A DNA stretch of 64,000 nt. It comes from Zhengitettix transpicula (lineage: Eukaryota > Arthropoda > Insecta > Orthoptera > Tetrigidae). The notes beneath the pieces were generated by a model, which saw nothing but the letters and a program-made list of their open reading frames with translations, did not search any database and was not told the origin of the DNA. Position 1 is the stretch's first letter. The number at the start of each line of letters is the position of its first letter. A program made the translations under genes and the position numbers. Location: the NCBI GenBank assembly GCA_037074705.1, contig CM073592.1, positions 56,409,129 through 56,473,128 of the forward strand, written 5' to 3'. Shown here piece by piece: positions 60,141 to 64,000 of this stretch.

Positions 60141-60200
60141 TATTGCCTGCGAGGGCTATTCTCTCGCAGGCAATACCTGCGAGGGATGTTCTCTCGCAGG
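60141..60200 (+). repeat. Tandem perfect hairpins at the R head
   Basis: Hairpin 1: TATTGCCTGCGAG (60141-60153) pairs perfectly with CTCGCAGGCAATA (60163-60175) around a 9-base loop. Hairpin 2: CCTGCGAG (60176-60183) pairs with CTCGCAGG (60193-60200) around another 9-base loop. The two units share most of their sequence and look like a duplication. Confidence 0.95.
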
Positions 60201-60717
60201 CAGAACCTTTTATGAGAGATACGAAGGGGATACCTTTGGGTATGCCTTTTCCTCTCCGTTTTTGAACTAAGGTTCCCACAAGCCGAGGCACCTCGGCCTG
60301 TTTTGAGAGGTGTATGTTCCGGGGTCGCTGACCTTGGGCATACAGTAAGAGTTGTTCGCTATTCCCATTGGAATAGTCGGCCAGCTGCCTCCTAAACTGG
60401 TCGAGGCACGGAGAAAGGAATGCAGCGTCCCCACAGCAAACTCCTCTCCCACTATCGGAAGGGCGTGGGACAAGTACCCAATGCCCGACCTACCTGATGC
60501 AGGTTTTTCTAGGGTTTTCTCTGCATTTCTTCAGACGCATGCCGGGTAGGATCCTTAAAATATAGCCCGGGGGCCCTAGTAACCCTTGGCTACCTTCCTC
60601 CACCCTTCCGCATCCCCCCTTTCAAATCCCTTCCTATGCTATTATAGGAGAGTTGCCCAAAATAGATTACCCTCATGTAGCCTGTTCCCCTAAAAAAAAT
60701 AAAAAATAAAAATAAAA
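60141..60717 (+). mobile_element. R family, longest copy, poly(A)-tailed retroposon
   Basis: The plus strand starts with two tandem hairpins and continues through GAACTAAGGTTCCCACAAGC, CTGCCTCCTAAACTGGTCGA and CCTCATGTAGCCTGTTCCCC. It ends in an A-rich tail (60692-60717). Length is about 577 bases. No reverse transcriptase or clear RNA polymerase III boxes are visible. A poly(A) tail together with many copies truncated at the other end points to LINE-dependent retroposition, so this may be a SINE-like element or the 3' end of an unknown LINE. Confidence 0.85.
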
Positions 60718-61731
60718 CAATTATCTTTTATTACAACACAAATTTACAATAACACAAAAATGTAGAAATTTTATAAATCAAAACAATTTTATTTAACTTA
60801 GAATACATTTTAAATAATTGGACTCGGTACCCTCAGGGTCTTTACTGGCTTGATAAGGAAACGGAACAAAACGTTACAATTAAACAAATACAGTTACAGT
60901 TACAACGAAATGATTGAAACGAAATAATTGAAATGATTGAAACGAAAGAAACGAATGAAACGAAATCTTTGAAACAAAATGAAACCAAATTAACGAAATC
61001 TGACACCTTTTACCCTTTATTAGCAATTTACAATTATAAATTCAGAAAAATAAACTTACACACTCTCGGGTCCACACACTCACTTTATACCGGCTTAACA
61101 GTACCCAGGCTGCACTCACACTCTGCTTTCACAGTCACCTCAACATTGACGACGTCATCCTCTCGACGAATTCAAACACCTCTGCTGGCAGACAAACCTC
61201 CAAGATGAAACTCTCATCTGTTGACGACCGATGTCCAGCTGATTACTCTCGGCCCTGCGTCCGCCCTGCACCATCGCTCTCTCCCACTCACGTCCGTCTC
61301 CTCTCCAACCGAAAATAATAATGAAGCTCCTAACTGTCCAACTGCCCTCTTATTTATATCCTGGTTCCCGGATATTCCCTTGTTTTCACAGTTGTTTTGA
61401 AATTACATGTTCGCCAAAACAAACACAATCTGTTAGCTTTCTCCCGCTCCGAGAGCCACTTAATCAATTACAATAAGCATCTCCTTTTAGTATAATTGCC
61501 TCGTCCATCTGTTATGCTGCCTTTCAGGGTTCCGTCGGTCACACAATTTGCCCTAAGAGCTGCCAAAATGCCCCAATTATTTGTCCTTCCCTTCTCTAAA
61601 AGTCCACTTATCCGTCATTTTATCATTATTTTTAATATGTACCAACCACTCAAGGATCCGCAGTCTCAGTTTGTAAACAACTCTGATAAAAATATGAACA
61701 GAAAACATGTCCTTCTTCACTGGTTATTACA
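60718..61731 (-). mobile_element. LTR F, same family as LTR E, 3' end lost
   Basis: On the minus strand it begins TGTAATAACCAGTGAAG at 61731, next to a short ATATATT, and follows LTR E and G through GATCCTTGAGTGG-like sequence to the box CCAGTAAAGACCCTGAGG at about 60831-60850. The 3' end with ...ACA is not visible; sequence similarity fades where the A-rich tail of the R copy begins. R may have inserted into or beside this LTR. A 91-codon frame (60933-61208) inside it is considered chance. Confidence 0.78.
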
Positions 61732-62639
61732 ATATATTTTAAAATTCATACGCTCGATGTACGATGATTCTGGTTCGTTTTTTTTTCAACAGTCACTGGA
61801 GTCGTTCTTTGGCTGCTACGTCACGACTACGAACTGAAATTGCTGTCTTCACAACCAGACTGCATGCGAATATCTGCAAAGACTGGACAACATCTAGTAA
61901 GTCAATTAAGGTAACTTTCAATTTTTTCCTCATACTTAATTTTTTCTCGACTTTACAATCGCACTGTCTACCCATTAACTGCTTTCATATCTCAACTAGC
62001 TACAATTAACTGTTCCAATCCGACCGACTTCTCAGATCTCAACTTCTCCTCTATGCCATATATAACATTCAACTCTTCACGATAGCTCTTAATTGACTCC
62101 TTTCCGCGATAAATCCCCACAACCTTACTACATTTTCTCCTTCACTGTTTCCACTATTATAATCGCTCCACTTACCCTAAAATATGATGCAATGTTTCAA
62201 GTAGGGGAAACAATCACTTCTTCCTTCATCCGATTTGTTTCATGTGGTTAATAATTTTTCTAAGTTGAAAACTCAATTTCACGGGTCTGTAACATATTTG
62301 AGTCAACACTAGATGTTGCCGTTAGCAAAAACTCTAGTTCATTTCCCTCCCCAAAAAAAGTATCTACTTGATGACTAGCAGCGTAATTATTATAGTAAAA
62401 TATTAGAATATCAAATATCGCTTTCTTACATCTTTAATATAAGAAGGCCTTTGTTTGCTTTGCCGCACACAATTTTCCAATTTGGAGATAAAATTTGATG
62501 AACCCCACACCTTCTCAAATCCATTCGTCTGTTTTTCCCTGCCTCAGCATGTCTTTTTTTAACGCACAAATTAATCTGCTTAAAATAATTGATATCCATT
62601 CTCCGTCCCAATTTTTTTTTCACGTACTTCAATCACATT
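61732..62639. other. Spacer, nothing recognised
   Basis: Moderately AT-rich. A plus-strand frame that starts in LTR F (61496-61837) and two others have no domain. Confidence 0.35.
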
Positions 62640-62970
62640 GGATCAATAAGTAAGGACCGCAAGTTTTGCTGCTGTCGCAGTATCGGCCACTGCTCACCTC
62701 GGCGGCTTGTGATAGCTATCAGGTCGCGAATCGGGGCCTCCTTTCAGATAAGTGTGGACAGGAATTACCCGCGGACAGGACGGTCTCTGAATGGAGCGCC
62801 GATAGCTGTGCGCATTGACGCGGCCATCAAGATAGCCGAGGCGCACGTCAGCTTATCGCGGCCTCGGATTAGCACAGGTGCCCTGCCGGATAATTACCCG
62901 CGATCTTATCGTCGCCAGAATCCTTTCGTAAATACAACGCTTTTCCGTCGCCGACAAGATCTGCTCGAGA
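62640..62970. promoter_or_regulatory. Candidate enhancer: GATA-core cluster in a GC island
   Basis: Within about 200 bases there are eight GATA cores on both strands, at about 62711, 62717, 62747, 62801, 62831, 62854, 62889 and 62906, including the palindrome GATAGCTATC and the consensus AGATAAG. About 1.6 would be expected by chance in that length at equal base frequencies. AATTACCCGCG occurs twice (62763 and 62892). Open frames on both strands (152 codons plus) have no domain. Binding by GATA factors is inference. Confidence 0.42.
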
Positions 62971-63295
62971 TTTCCAAGTACAATTCCCACAGAAGAGTTC
63001 TGCATTTCATTTTCTTGCCGGTAGATGGCAAAGGAAAGAGCGAGTAGGAAACAGACACTATGAATAACACTTTCATAAACACAGATGAATAATTGAAACA
63101 AAAGGCAACACTAACAGAACTCCGTTTCTGTTGGTTAATAAAACAACTGTTTATAAAGGAGGCTCTACGAGGTTTATTTGAAAAAAGAAAACGTGGGATG
63201 CGTAAAACGTCAGACAAAAACTTTTCTACAATTCCTGCTTTAAACAACATATATGGTGTTAATTTCCGTAGCTTTGTCTCGGTGAATAAACTGTT
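62971..63295. other. Spacer, nothing recognised
   Basis: AT-rich spacer; minus-strand frames of 82-114 codons overlap here without a domain. Confidence 0.3.
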
Positions 63296-63408
63296 GGAAT
63301 TGTTTTTGGTTTTCCAACCAGGTGGCGTTTACTAAGCACGGCGTTTCATCGACTTGCACCGTCGAAATCATCAAGAAGCCACCCGGTTGGAAACCCAAAA
63401 ACAATTCC
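63296..63408. repeat. Stem-loop with 31-bp arms
   Basis: GGAATTGTTTTTGGTTTTCC (63296 on) pairs with the reverse complement at 63378-63408 over 31 bases with two or three mismatches. The 51-base loop on the minus strand contains GACGGTGCAAGTCGATGAAA followed by CGCCGTGC, resembling the S-repeat core. It looks like a compact inverted repeat element or the hairpin of a larger one. Confidence 0.85.
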
Positions 63409-63679
63409 AGCAATATATCTCGACACTGAATATTCAATTATTACATAGTAACCTCCGGATCCCATATTCCACAAACATATTATAATAACGATATCACATG
63501 TCATTAAAAAAGAAAAAAAATTGTGTTGTATTATGATTCAAAGAGTCGCAAGGTAAAAATATTTCTTCATTTCCGACAACTGAATAAAAATCGTTATTAT
63601 CGTATAGGAGGCTCCTTGAATGAAATTACAAATTCGGGAAAATAAGTCCGGGAAAAATTACACGAACGTGGAATTCGAA
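63409..63679. other. Spacer, nothing recognised
   Basis: Short AT-rich spacer before LTR G; no gene. Confidence 0.35.
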
Positions 63680-63689
63680 TTATATATAT

Positions 63690-64000
63690 TGTAATAACCA
63701 GTAAAGAAGGACTTGAATTCTGTTCTTATTTTTATCAGATTTGTTTACAAACTCAGACTGGGGATCCTTGAGTGGTTTGTACATATAAAAGATAATGATA
63801 AAATGATTGATAAGAGACTTTTAAAGAAGGGAAGGACTATAATTAGGGCTAATAGTGTGACCGACATCTGGACGACGGAATCCTAATGGCATAAATGACA
63901 GAAGGTTGTTGGACGATGCAATTAGATTAAACGGAAATAATTTAATTTAATTGATTGAGTGGATGTCGGAGCGGAAGAAAGTTAACAGCTGGTGTTTGTG
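63690..64000 (+). mobile_element. LTR G, cut by the window end
   Basis: Starts TGTAATAACCAGTAAAG directly after a short TA run (63680-63689) and matches LTR E from 50141 on through CTCAGACTGGGGATCCTTGA, ATGATTGATAAGAG-like and GAGTGG blocks. The visible 311 bases are the 5' part only; the element continues beyond the window. It may be a solo LTR or the start of a full element. Confidence 0.85.

Noticed and set aside
62589..63047. 152-codon plus-strand frame as a gene
   Set aside because: It starts in AT-rich low-complexity sequence, crosses the GC island with frames also open on the other strand, and has no recognised domain.
1..64000. CRISPR arrays, bacterial operons or phage-like modules
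   Set aside because: No regularly spaced direct repeats, no dense coding and no ribosome-binding patterns; the sequence is eukaryotic nuclear DNA in character.

Overview
This window reads as gene-poor, repeat-rich nuclear DNA from an animal, most likely an insect with a large genome. That placement is an inference. It rests on high AT content, the absence of any convincing host exon in 64 kb, mariner, tRNA-derived SINE and LINE relics of types common in insects, and a retrotransposon primer-binding site that matches the 3' end of an insect-type tRNA-Lys. I found no intact protein-coding gene. Short open frames overlap repeats or GC-enriched islands and show no recognisable domain.

The best supported content is mobile DNA. 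(1) Seven LTR insertions, six of about 1 kb and one cut by the window edge, have TGT...ACA ends: 6567-7533, 20787-21850, 31367-32379, 45043-46085, 50141-51283, about 60718-61731 and 63690 to the window end. Five are bracketed on both sides by (TA)n microsatellites, and a sixth has a short TA run on its visible side. One keeps a tRNA-Lys primer-binding site. They look like solo or near-solo LTRs of Ty3/gypsy-like elements that insert into (TA)n. (2) A complete but dead mariner lies at 56465-57751, with 29-bp terminal inverted repeats, TA target duplication and a DD34D transposase broken by a frameshift and a nonsense codon. (3) Three non-LTR retrotransposon relics are present: a Jockey-like reverse transcriptase at 32429-33553, an RTE-like fragment near 30240-30410, and a LINE 3' end at 41770-42357 with a 9-bp target duplication and a (TAC)n tail. 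(4) A second, more decayed Tc1/mariner-like transposase fragment lies at 49180-49500. (5) A tRNA-derived SINE lies at 56107-56319, with several weaker tRNA-like segments elsewhere.

A family of about ten copies, here called R, is scattered from 10.5 to 60.7 kb. Its longest copy (60141-60717) has a poly(A) tail at one end and two tandem perfect hairpins at the other. Several copies keep only the tail side, which suggests 5'-truncated retroposition. Two pairs are inverted and could form long RNA hairpins. Other small families (S, P, D), local duplications and foldbacks fill much of the first 20 kb.

Between the repeats are about twenty GC-enriched islands of 170-650 bp, spaced every few kilobases and apparently single copy. 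One (62640-62970) has a dense cluster of GATA cores; several carry ACAAT/ATTGT cores. Inference: these may be cis-regulatory elements in a gene desert or a long intron, but conservation cannot be judged here. All boundaries of repeats and islands are by eye.
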